The position numbers were made by a program, and so were the translations under genes. The notes under the pieces are model-generated. The model worked only from the letters and a program-made list of their open reading frames with translations. It had not been told where the DNA came from and did no database searches. From Acetobacteraceae bacterium (GTDB taxonomy: Bacteria > Pseudomonadota > Alphaproteobacteria > Acetobacterales > Acetobacteraceae), in NCBI GenBank assembly GCA_947371015.1, contig CANBNK010000004.1:25179-89178 (forward strand): 64,000 nucleotides of DNA. Direction: 5' to 3'. Of the stretch, positions 45,681 to 53,061 are shown piece by piece. Each line of letters opens with the position of its first letter. The first letter of the stretch is position 1.

Positions 45681-46487
45681 ATGGCGGTTCGGGGCGCGCG
45701 CGTGCTGTTCGGCGCATCGGTGGCGGGTGCCTATGCCCTGGTGCTGGCGCCGGTGCTGGCCGTGGTGGTCATCAGCGTGTTCCGGCAGGAGATCGTGAGC
45801 TTCCCGCCCGAGGGCTTCACGCTGCGCTGGTACGCCAATGCCTGGGACAAGCGCGAATTCGCCCGCGGCTTCATCACCAGCCTGCAGGTGGCGCTGGTGG
45901 CCACGGCCATCGGGGTGCCCTTCGGTACCGCCGCCGCCTATGCGCTGGCGCGGGCGCGCCTGCCGGCCAAGGGGGCGCTCAACACGCTGCTGCTGGGGCC
46001 GCTGGCGGTGCCGGGCGTGGTGGCGGGCACCGCGCTGTACCTGTTCTATGTACGCGCCGAGTTCTGGGTGGATGACGACATCAAGGGCACCACGCTGGGG
46101 CTGGTGGCGGCGCATGTGCTGCTGACCATTCCCTGGACGGTGCGGCTGGTTTCCGCCGCGCTGGCCGGGCTGGACCGCAGCGCCGAGGAAGCCGCCGCCA
46201 ACCTGGGCGCGCGGCCCTTCACCGTGTTCCGCCGGGTGACGCTGCCCATGCTGCGGCCGGGGGTGGTGGCGGCCTGCCTGTTCAGCTTCATCCAAAGCTT
46301 CGAGAACCTGGAACTGACCCTGCTGCTGGTGGGGCCGGGGCGGATCACCCTGCCGGTGGCCATGCTGAACTACCTGGAATTCCGCGTGGACCCGACGCTC
46401 GCCGCCGTGGCCACCGTGCAGATCGTGCTTGTGGGAGCCTTGATGCTGATCACCGACCGCTTCGTCTCGCTGTCCCGGGTGGTGTGA
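45681..46487 (+). CDS. ABC transporter permease, PotC-like
   Basis: A 268-aa permease of the spermidine/putrescine importer class, with about six helices. It opens with a long first helix (YALVLAPVLAVVVISVF) and FPPEGFTLRWYANAW, a typical PotC phrase. The coupling region is LDRSAEEAAANLGARPFTVFRRVTLPMLRPGV, the EAA motif. It is the first gene of a six-gene cassette and ends in TGATG with the ATPase gene. Confidence 0.92.
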   Translation: MAVRGARVLFGASVAGAYALVLAPVLAVVVISVFRQEIVSFPPEGFTLRWYANAWDKREFARGFITSLQVALVATAIGVPFGTAAAYALARARLPAKGALNTLLLGPLAVPGVVAGTALYLFYVRAEFWVDDDIKGTTLGLVAAHVLLTIPWTVRLVSAALAGLDRSAEEAAANLGARPFTVFRRVTLPMLRPGVVAACLFSFIQSFENLELTLLLVGPGRITLPVAMLNYLEFRVDPTLAAVATVQIVLVGALMLITDRFVSLSRVV

Positions 46488-47545
46488 TGGGCACGTTGCA
46501 GTTGCAGGGCCTGACCCGGCGCTACGGCGCCAACACCGTGGTCGATGGCGTGGACCTGGATGTGGCCGAGGGCGAGCTGGTGGCGCTGCTGGGGCCTTCC
46601 GGCTGCGGCAAGACCACCACGCTGCGGATGGTCGCCGGCTTCGTCGAGCCCAGCGCCGGCACGGTGCGGATTGCCGGCAAGGACGTCACCCACGCGCCGC
46701 CGCATGGGCGGGACACCGGCATGGTGTTCCAGAGCTACGCACTGTTCCCGCACATGACCGTGGCGGGCAATGTCGCCTTCGGGCTGGAAATGCGCGGCGT
46801 GGGCAAGGCCGAGCGCGAGGCGCGCGTGCTGGAGGCGCTGCGCCTGGTGCGGCTGGACGGGCTGGCCGAGCGGCTGCCGCGCCAGCTTTCCGGCGGCCAG
46901 CAGCAGCGCGTGGCGCTGGCCCGGGCGCTGGTGGTGAACCCCGCGGTGTTCCTGCTGGATGAGCCGCTGTCCAACCTGGATGCCAAGCTTCGGGCGGAGG
47001 TTCGCGTCGAAATCCGCAACCTGCAGCAGCGGCTGGGGCTGACCACGCTGTTCGTGACCCATGACCAGGAGGAGGCGCTGACCATGGCCGACCGCCTGGT
47101 GGTGATGGAGGGCGGTCGCGTGCGGCAGGTGGGCACCGCCGAGGAGCTGTATGAGCGCCCGGCCGACCTGTTCGTGGCCAACTTCATCGGCCGGGTGAAT
47201 GCGCTGGCCGGCGAGGTCGCGGCGCCCGGCGCGTTCCGCACCACCGATGGCACCACCCTGCCCTGCCCGCGCGACGCCGCGCCCGGCCGCGCCACGCTGT
47301 GCCTGCGGCCGGAAAAGCTGCGCTTCCAGCCCTGGGCGTCAGCGGGCGTGCCGGCGAAGCTGGAACGCACCGTCTATCTGGGCGGGCAGACCGAATATCA
47401 CTTCACCCTGGCCGGCATGGCGGTGATGGCGCTGCGCGAGACCCCGCCGGAAGGCGACCGGCTGCGCAGCCTGCGGCCGGGCGACCAGGTGACGCTGGAT
47501 TGGCTGGGCGAGGATGCCCGCCTGCTGCCGGAGGCTGCGCGATGA
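46487..47545 (+). CDS. ABC transporter ATP-binding protein, PotA-like
   Basis: A 352-aa ATPase of the polyamine/iron importer class. Walker A is GPSGCGKTT, the signature LSGGQQQR, Walker B VFLLDEPLSNLD and the switch TLFVTHDQEEAL. A C-terminal TOBE regulatory domain follows (FIGRVNALAGEV ... LCLRPEKLRF). ATG 46487 forms TGATG with the permease stop; the track uses a GTG one codon earlier. Its own stop overlaps the first binding-protein start (ATGA). Confidence 0.95.
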   Translation: MGTLQLQGLTRRYGANTVVDGVDLDVAEGELVALLGPSGCGKTTTLRMVAGFVEPSAGTVRIAGKDVTHAPPHGRDTGMVFQSYALFPHMTVAGNVAFGLEMRGVGKAEREARVLEALRLVRLDGLAERLPRQLSGGQQQRVALARALVVNPAVFLLDEPLSNLDAKLRAEVRVEIRNLQQRLGLTTLFVTHDQEEALTMADRLVVMEGGRVRQVGTAEELYERPADLFVANFIGRVNALAGEVAAPGAFRTTDGTTLPCPRDAAPGRATLCLRPEKLRFQPWASAGVPAKLERTVYLGGQTEYHFTLAGMAVMALRETPPEGDRLRSLRPGDQVTLDWLGEDARLLPEAAR

Positions 47546-48555
47546 TCGCTCGACGAGGGTTGCTGGGGGCGGCGCTGGCGGCGCCGGCCATTGCCCATGC
47601 CCAGGCCAATGAGGTGATCATCGGCACCTGGGGCGGCGACTATGGCGCGCTGCTGGCCAGCGAGGTGGATGCGCCGCTGGTCCGGCCGCTCGGCCTGACC
47701 CCGGTGCAGGACCTGGGGTCCCCCAGCGCGCGCAAGACCAAGCTGATCGCCGAACGCAGCGCCCGGCGTGGCAGCCAGGACGTGGTCTGCCTGGGCGACG
47801 CCGATTGCTACGCCATGGCTGAACTCGGGCTGGTGGAGGAGTTGACACCGGACAAGGTACCGAACATCGCGCATGTGCTGCCGGCGCTGCGCTCCCCCTT
47901 TGTGCTGCCGCACATCTATTCGGTGCGGGTGATGCTGACCAACCCGGCGGTGATCTCGCCGGCGCCGGTCAGCTACGCCGACATGTGGGATGAGCGCTTC
48001 CGCAACCGCATCGGCTTTTCCGACCTGCTGTACCAGAGCATCAGCGAGGCCGCGGCGCTGGCCGGCGGCGGCAACGAGAGCGATTTCGCGCCGGGCCAGG
48101 CGCGGCTGCGCGGGCTGAAGGCGCTGGGCGCGCGGGTGTACAGCGCCAACGAGAACCTGGCTGCCGCGCTGAAATCCGGCGAGGTCGCGGCGACCATCAT
48201 GTGGCTGGCGCGCGGCTATGCCTGGCGCCGGGCCGGCATTGCCGTGCAGGCGACCTTCCCGGCCGAGGGGGCGACGCCCTATGTCTCAGCCGCCGTGGTG
48301 CCGAAGAATGCGCGCAACAAGCAGGCCGCCTATGCTTATCTGAACGCCATGCTGGACCCGCGCGCCGCGCTCGGCTTCGGCGAACGCATGGGGTATTTGC
48401 CGACAACGACGCTGGCGACGCTGCCGGCCCCGCTGCTGGCTGAGATTGGCGTGCCAGCGGAGCAGCTGGCGAAGCTGCGGCGGCCGGATTTTGGCTATAC
48501 CGCGCGCAATGCCGCGGAAATCCTGGCGTTCTGGGAACGCGAGTTCAAGGCATGA
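47542..48555 (+). CDS. ABC transporter substrate-binding protein, PotD-like (tandem copy 1)
   Basis: A 337-aa family 1-type periplasmic binding protein; the track start (47299) lies in the ATPase gene. Signal IARRGLLGAALAAPAIAHAQ, then VIIGTWGGDYGALL, RKTKLIAERSARRGSQDVV and LPHIYSVRVM. It is one of three consecutive paralogues sharing the same block order (TWGGDYG, RKTKL, PHIYS, ALKSxEV, WLARG). This copy is the most divergent of the three. Confidence 0.9.
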   Translation: MIARRGLLGAALAAPAIAHAQANEVIIGTWGGDYGALLASEVDAPLVRPLGLTPVQDLGSPSARKTKLIAERSARRGSQDVVCLGDADCYAMAELGLVEELTPDKVPNIAHVLPALRSPFVLPHIYSVRVMLTNPAVISPAPVSYADMWDERFRNRIGFSDLLYQSISEAAALAGGGNESDFAPGQARLRGLKALGARVYSANENLAAALKSGEVAATIMWLARGYAWRRAGIAVQATFPAEGATPYVSAAVVPKNARNKQAAYAYLNAMLDPRAALGFGERMGYLPTTTLATLPAPLLAEIGVPAEQLAKLRRPDFGYTARNAAEILAFWEREFKA

Positions 48556-48569
48556 AAGGGGAGACTGGC

Positions 48570-49592
48570 ATGAACATCACCCGTCGTACCGCATTGGGCG
48601 CCACGCTTGCTGCGGGCCTGCCCGGCCTTGCCAGCGCGCAGGCCGCGCCGGTCATCGTCGGTACCTGGGGCGGTGACTATGGCGAGTTGCTGGCCAGCAA
48701 CATCGACGTGCCGATCCTGCGCCCCGCCGGGGTGGAGGTGCAGCAGGATGTCGGGCCGCAGGACCCGCGCAAGACCAAGCTGATCGCCGAGCGGCAGAGC
48801 CGGCGCGGCACCATGGATATCTGCTGCCTGTCCGACGTGGACATGTACAGCATGGCGCAGCAGGACGTGTTCGAGCCGATCACCCAGGCGCAGGTGCCCA
48901 ACCTGGCGCATGCGATCCCGACGCTGAAGCGGCCCTACAGCGCGCCGCACATCTATTCGGCCAAGGTTATACTTTATAATCCGTCCAAGGTGCCGGTGGC
49001 GCCCAAGGGCTATGCTGATCTGTGGGACCCCAAATACAAGGGCCGCGTCGGCCTGGTCGATATCCTCTACCTGGCGAATACCGAGGCGGCGGCGCTGGTC
49101 GGCGGTGGCAGCGAGACCAACTGGGCGCCGGCCAAGGGCAAGCTGATGGAGCTGCGCCGCAACGACGTGAAGCTGTACCCGAGCAATGAGGCCCTGGCCG
49201 CCGCGCTGAAGAGCGAGGAAGTCTGGATGACCATCATGTGGCTGGCGCGCGGCTTCATGTGGAAGAAGGCCGGCATTCCCGTGACGCATGCGGTGCCGGA
49301 GGAAGGCGCGACGAGCATCACCTTCGAGATGTCGGTGCCGAAGAACTCGCGCAACAAGGAAGGCGCGATGAAGTACCTGAACGCGGCGCTGGACCCGCGG
49401 GCGCAGGCCGGCTTCGCCGACCGCATGGGGTATGCGCCAACCGTCACCAACGCCACGCTGCCGCCGGAGCTGGCGGCGCAGATCACGCTGAACCCGGCGC
49501 AACAGGCAAAACTGCGGACACCGAACTATGCGTACACGGCGGCGCACACCGCAGAATATCTCGACTTCTGGAACAAGGAGTTCAAGGGTTGA
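48570..49592 (+). CDS. ABC transporter substrate-binding protein, PotD-like (tandem copy 2)
   Basis: A 340-aa paralogue of the preceding protein. ATG 48570 follows AAAGGGGAGACTGGC. Signal NITRRTALGATLAAGLPGLASAQ, then VIVGTWGGDYGELLASNID, RKTKLIAERQSRRGTMDIC, SDVDMYSMAQQ and EEGATSITFEMSVPKNSRN. It matches copy 3 more closely than copy 1. Its stop overlaps the TTG start of copy 3. Confidence 0.9.
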   Translation: MNITRRTALGATLAAGLPGLASAQAAPVIVGTWGGDYGELLASNIDVPILRPAGVEVQQDVGPQDPRKTKLIAERQSRRGTMDICCLSDVDMYSMAQQDVFEPITQAQVPNLAHAIPTLKRPYSAPHIYSAKVILYNPSKVPVAPKGYADLWDPKYKGRVGLVDILYLANTEAAALVGGGSETNWAPAKGKLMELRRNDVKLYPSNEALAAALKSEEVWMTIMWLARGFMWKKAGIPVTHAVPEEGATSITFEMSVPKNSRNKEGAMKYLNAALDPRAQAGFADRMGYAPTVTNATLPPELAAQITLNPAQQAKLRTPNYAYTAAHTAEYLDFWNKEFKG

Positions 49593-50599
49593 TCAGCCGC
49601 CGCGCCCTTGGGGCCGCCGCTCTACTCCCATTGTCGGCGCGGGCGCAGGATGCCCGCGTTGTCATGGGCACCTGGGGCGGCGACTACGGCGAAATCCTGC
49701 GCCAGGGCGTGGACGTGGCCGTCGCCACGCCGCGCGGGCTGGAGGTGGTGCAGGAGATCGCGCCGGCGCCAACCCGCAAGACCAAGCTGCTGGCGGAACG
49801 CCAGGCGCGGCGCGGCAGCATGGATGTCGTGGGCCTCTCCGACGTGGACATGTATGAGCTGGCGCAGTTGGGTCTGTTCGAGCCGGTGCCGGAGGGCGCG
49901 GTGCCGGGGCTGGGGCGGGTGATCCCCTCGCTGCGGCGGGCCTATGCGGTGCCGCACATCTATTCGGCGCGCGTCATCCTGTACAACCCGAACCTGGTGC
50001 CGGTGCCGCCGCGCAGCTACGCGGATTTGTGGGACGCGAAATACCGGGGGAAGATCGGCCTCTCGGATTTGCTGTACGCGCAGTATGTCGAGACGGCGGC
50101 GATCGTCGGCGGCGGCGGGCCGAGTAACTTCGAGCCGGCCTGGGCCAAGCTGCGGGAATGGAAGGCGCTGGGGGCGCGGGTCTATTCCTCCAACGAGCAG
50201 CTGGCCGCCGCGCTGAAAAGCGAGGAAGTCGCCGTGACCGTCATGTGGCTGGCGCGCGGCTTCATGTGGAAGCAGGCGGGCATTCCACTGGAACATGTGG
50301 TGCCGGAGGAAGGCGCCACCAGTATCACCTATGAAATGGCGGTGCCGAAGAACGCCCGCAACCAGGCCGGCGGCTGGCGGTATGTAGACGCCATGCTGGA
50401 CGTGCGCGGCCAGGCGGCCTTTGCCGCCCGCATGGGCTATGTGCCGACCGTGACCGACGCGCCGCTGCCGGTGGACCTCGCCCGGCAGATCAGCCTGACC
50501 GAGGCGCAGCAGGCAAAACTGCGGACGCCGGATTATGCCTACCAGGCCAGCATGGCCGGGCGGCTGCTGGACTTCTGGAACAAGGAGTTCAAGGGCTGA
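49589..50599 (+). CDS. ABC transporter substrate-binding protein, PotD-like (tandem copy 3)
   Basis: A 336-aa paralogue starting at a TTG that overlaps the previous stop (TTGA), with AAGGAG upstream; the track ORF from 49238 is a read-through of copy 2. Signal ISRRALGAAALLPLSARAQ, then VVMGTWGGDYGEIL, RKTKLLAERQARRGSMDVV, SDVDMYELAQL and EEGATSITYEMAVPKNARN. It ends TGATG into a 13-codon mini-ORF before the permease gene. Confidence 0.9.
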   Translation: MISRRALGAAALLPLSARAQDARVVMGTWGGDYGEILRQGVDVAVATPRGLEVVQEIAPAPTRKTKLLAERQARRGSMDVVGLSDVDMYELAQLGLFEPVPEGAVPGLGRVIPSLRRAYAVPHIYSARVILYNPNLVPVPPRSYADLWDAKYRGKIGLSDLLYAQYVETAAIVGGGGPSNFEPAWAKLREWKALGARVYSSNEQLAAALKSEEVAVTVMWLARGFMWKQAGIPLEHVVPEEGATSITYEMAVPKNARNQAGGWRYVDAMLDVRGQAAFAARMGYVPTVTDAPLPVDLARQISLTEAQQAKLRTPDYAYQASMAGRLLDFWNKEFKG

Positions 50600-50640
50600 T
50601 GCTCGGCTTGGCGGGCAGCATGGGCGTGGTTGGGCGCTGA
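50599..50640 (+). CDS. 13-codon mini-ORF linking binding protein and permease
   Basis: ATG at 50599 overlaps the TGA of binding-protein copy 3 (TGATG), and its own TGA at 50638-50640 overlaps the permease ATG at 50640 (TGATG). It encodes MLGLAGSMGVVGR. The chain suggests successive reinitiation across all three ORFs. No independent evidence for a stable peptide. Confidence 0.35.
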   Translation: MLGLAGSMGVVGR

Positions 50641-51470
50641 TGGCGGCGCTGATCCTTCCCGCCGGGCTGCTGGTGCTGCTGCTGCTGGTAGCGCCGATGG
50701 TGATGCTGTTCCGCATCAGCCTGAATGAGTACAGCCCGACGCAGCTGATGATCGAGGCGCTGCAACCCGGGAACTACCTGCGCGCCCTGGCGGACCCCTA
50801 CTACCAGGGCGTCATGGGCACCACGATGACGGTGGCGCTGTCCTGCACCGCCATCTGCCTGATCATCGGTTTTCCGGCGGCCTGGTGGCTGGCGCGGATG
50901 GACAGCAAGCAGAAATCGCTGGCGGTCATCCTGACCGTGTTTCCGCTGCTGGTCGGCAATGTGGTGCGCTCGGCGGGGTGGATGGCGCTGCTGGGGCGGG
51001 ATGGCGCGATCAACGCTGCGTTGCGCGGGTTGGGCATCATCAGTGAGCCCTTACAGCTGCTGTACACCCAGGGCGCGGTGATCGTGGGCATTGTCGCCGT
51101 GGTGGCGCCCTACATGATCCTGACGCTGTCGGCGGTCATCGAGGGGATACCGCGCAACCTGGAGGAAGCCGCCGCCAATCTCGGCGCCGGGCCGCTGACC
51201 GCCTTCCGCCGCGTGGTGCTGCCGCTGGCGGTGCCGGGCGTGGTGGCAGGCAGCGTGCTGGTCTTCATTCTGTGCATGAACGCCTATGCCACGCCGGTGC
51301 TGCTGGGCGGGCCGCAGTTCAAGATGATGGCGCCGGCGGTGTATGACCAGTTCGTGCGCGGCACCAACTGGCCGTTCGGTGCGGCGCTGGCCTTCCTGCT
51401 GCTGATGGTGACGCTGGTGCTGACGGTGCTGGGCAGCGCGGTGGTGGGGCGCAGATACAAGGCTCAGTAA
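50640..51470 (+). CDS. ABC transporter permease, PotB-like
   Basis: A 276-aa permease, second membrane partner of the polyamine-type importer. From ATG 50640 the product starts directly with a helix (ALILPAGLLVLLLLVAPMVMLF), then FRISLNEYSPTQ and the EAA loop IPRNLEEAAANLGAGPLTAFRRVVLP. The track start (50535) reads through the previous gene and is rejected. With PotC-, PotA- and PotD-like genes this gives a complete importer, in the order potC-potA-potD x3-potB. Confidence 0.92.
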   Translation: MAALILPAGLLVLLLLVAPMVMLFRISLNEYSPTQLMIEALQPGNYLRALADPYYQGVMGTTMTVALSCTAICLIIGFPAAWWLARMDSKQKSLAVILTVFPLLVGNVVRSAGWMALLGRDGAINAALRGLGIISEPLQLLYTQGAVIVGIVAVVAPYMILTLSAVIEGIPRNLEEAAANLGAGPLTAFRRVVLPLAVPGVVAGSVLVFILCMNAYATPVLLGGPQFKMMAPAVYDQFVRGTNWPFGAALAFLLLMVTLVLTVLGSAVVGRRYKAQ

Positions 51471-51670
51471 TGCGCCACCAGCGTCCCCGCGTCGTCGGCG
51501 GCGGAGACGGTTATGGGCAGGCACACCACGCGGTAGCCAAGTGGCAGGTTGGCACGGAGCACCGCCTGCTCGCAGCCTTCCTCGGTCAGGAAGAACTGGT
51601 GCTGCAGCGGCGGCGGCGGGCGGTCCACCAGCGATGGGGTGGCCAGCAACAGCATGACGTATTCCAGCAT
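51464..51670 (-). CDS. Small hypothetical protein
   Basis: A 68-aa ORF from ATG 51670 (the track ORF starts at 51751). It opens with a short hydrophobic stretch (MLEYVMLLLATPSL) and contains QHQFFLTEEGCEQAVLRANLP, a pattern seen in small periplasmic proteins that describe a Cys-pair segment (EEGC ... RVVCLPI). It overlaps the end of the permease gene tail to tail by 7 nt. No family recognised; coding status moderate. Confidence 0.5.
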   Translation of the reverse strand: MLEYVMLLLATPSLVDRPPPPLQHQFFLTEEGCEQAVLRANLPLGYRVVCLPITVSAADDAGTLVAHY

Positions 51671-51785
51671 GGGCCTGCCTCCGACGCCGGCTGCGCTGCA
51701 GAAGGGCAGCACAGCCGGGGCGTGTAGACACGATCGCGCCGAATTTTGCATTCTGTCGACTGTATTCGTTTTGTGTTGCCCGGCC

Positions 51786-52976
51786 TCACGCGATTGTTTG
51801 GCTGCGGATGTCCTTTGGGGCGCGGGTCAGCACCTCCGGCGTTTCGCCCACCACCACCGTGTCGTCCAGGCGGAAGCCGCCGAGGCCCCATTCATACAGG
51901 CCGGGTTCGGCGGAATAGACCTCGTTGGCCATCAGCGCGCGGGTGTTGAAGGCCATGTCTTCCGGGAACTCATGCCCCAGGGTGCCCATGCCGTGGCCGG
52001 TGCGGTGCAGCATCAGGTGGGCCAGGCCGGCCTTTTCGATGACGGCCTGGGCGGCTTCGTCGATGCCGCAGACCGGGCGGCCAGTCACCGCCGCTTCGCA
52101 GGCGGCCTCGTTGGCGGCGCGGGCGGTCTCGAACAGCAGGCGCTGGCGGTCCGAGGGCGGGCCGACGAACCAGGTGCGTTCATTCTCCACCACCAGGCCG
52201 TTCAGCCGGGGTATCACGATGTTGACGATACCGTGGCCACGCTCGATCCGCGCGCCGGCGCTGCGGCCATCGCCATGCGGGGCGGCGGAGGCGGGGCCGG
52301 AGAGGGTCCAGCAGCGCAGGATTTCCAGGTTCTCGCCGGGAAAGCGACGGCCGCCTTCCTCCGCCACCAGGGCGGCCATCTGCATGTCCAGCACCATGGG
52401 CTGGGCGCCTTCGCGGATGTTCTCGCGGTAGCGGTCCTGCACCCAGTCGGTCAGGCTGGCGATCTCGCGCATCAGGGCGAGTTCCTCGGGGTGCTTGACC
52501 AGGCGCAGCGCGCGCATTTCCGCGGTGGCGGGTTGCAGGGTCAGGCCGGGGAGCATGCCGGGGACGCGGGCCAGCGGGGCGTTCATCGCATCCAGGCCGA
52601 TCCGGGCGCGCCCCAGGCCGCGGGCCTTCAGGGCCTCCGCGCACATCTCCGCCCATTGCGGCAGCAGCGGCACGCGGTTGGTCAGGCGGGGGTGCTCGGC
52701 GTAGAATTGGGTGTCCTGCACCCACAGTTTGTGGGCCTCGGCGCCGAAGCGCCAATGGTTGGTGCTGAGTTCGTTGAGCAGGGCGAAGGGCTCGCCGTTG
52801 CGCGGCAGCACCATCAGGATCGGGCGTTCCCAGGTCTGCACATCGGTGTGGAAGTTGCTGGCGAATTGGAAGAAATCCGCCGTGGTGAAGCCGATGGCGT
52901 CCCAATTGTTGCGGTCCATGGCGTCGCGCATCAGGCCCCAGCGCCAGTCGCGCACCGCCTTGCCGAGGAATGCCAT
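51786..52976 (-). CDS. M24-family (Xaa-Pro peptidase/creatinase-like) protein with altered metal ligands
   Basis: A 396-aa pita-bread-fold protein with an N-terminal creatinase-type domain and a C-terminal M24 domain. His and Glu positions are present (HRTGHGMG and SAEPGLYEWGLGG). The usual two Asp ligands are replaced: the first region reads GIVNIVIPRLNG where D is expected, and the second NERTW where SDxTRT is usual. The last Glu is an Asp (FRLDDTVVV). A metal-independent creatinase-like hydrolase is therefore possible. It is divergent from the FAD/Fe-S dehydrogenase gene. Confidence 0.82.
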   Translation of the reverse strand: MAFLGKAVRDWRWGLMRDAMDRNNWDAIGFTTADFFQFASNFHTDVQTWERPILMVLPRNGEPFALLNELSTNHWRFGAEAHKLWVQDTQFYAEHPRLTNRVPLLPQWAEMCAEALKARGLGRARIGLDAMNAPLARVPGMLPGLTLQPATAEMRALRLVKHPEELALMREIASLTDWVQDRYRENIREGAQPMVLDMQMAALVAEEGGRRFPGENLEILRCWTLSGPASAAPHGDGRSAGARIERGHGIVNIVIPRLNGLVVENERTWFVGPPSDRQRLLFETARAANEAACEAAVTGRPVCGIDEAAQAVIEKAGLAHLMLHRTGHGMGTLGHEFPEDMAFNTRALMANEVYSAEPGLYEWGLGGFRLDDTVVVGETPEVLTRAPKDIRSQTIA

Positions 52977-53007
52977 AGGTCGTCTCCCGATGAAGCCTGC
53001 TTGTAGG

Positions 53008-53031
53008 TTCCATCAGGATATTCCATCGGAC
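53008..53031. promoter_or_regulatory. Direct repeat TTCCATC-GGA in the divergent promoter region
   Basis: TTCCATCAGGA and TTCCATCGGA(C) occur 13 bp apart in the 85-bp spacer between two divergent genes. Could be an operator for a regulator of one or both; no regulator gene is nearby. Confidence 0.25.
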
Positions 53032-53061
53032 AACCCCCGCACCCCAGGGTAGATTGGCCGC

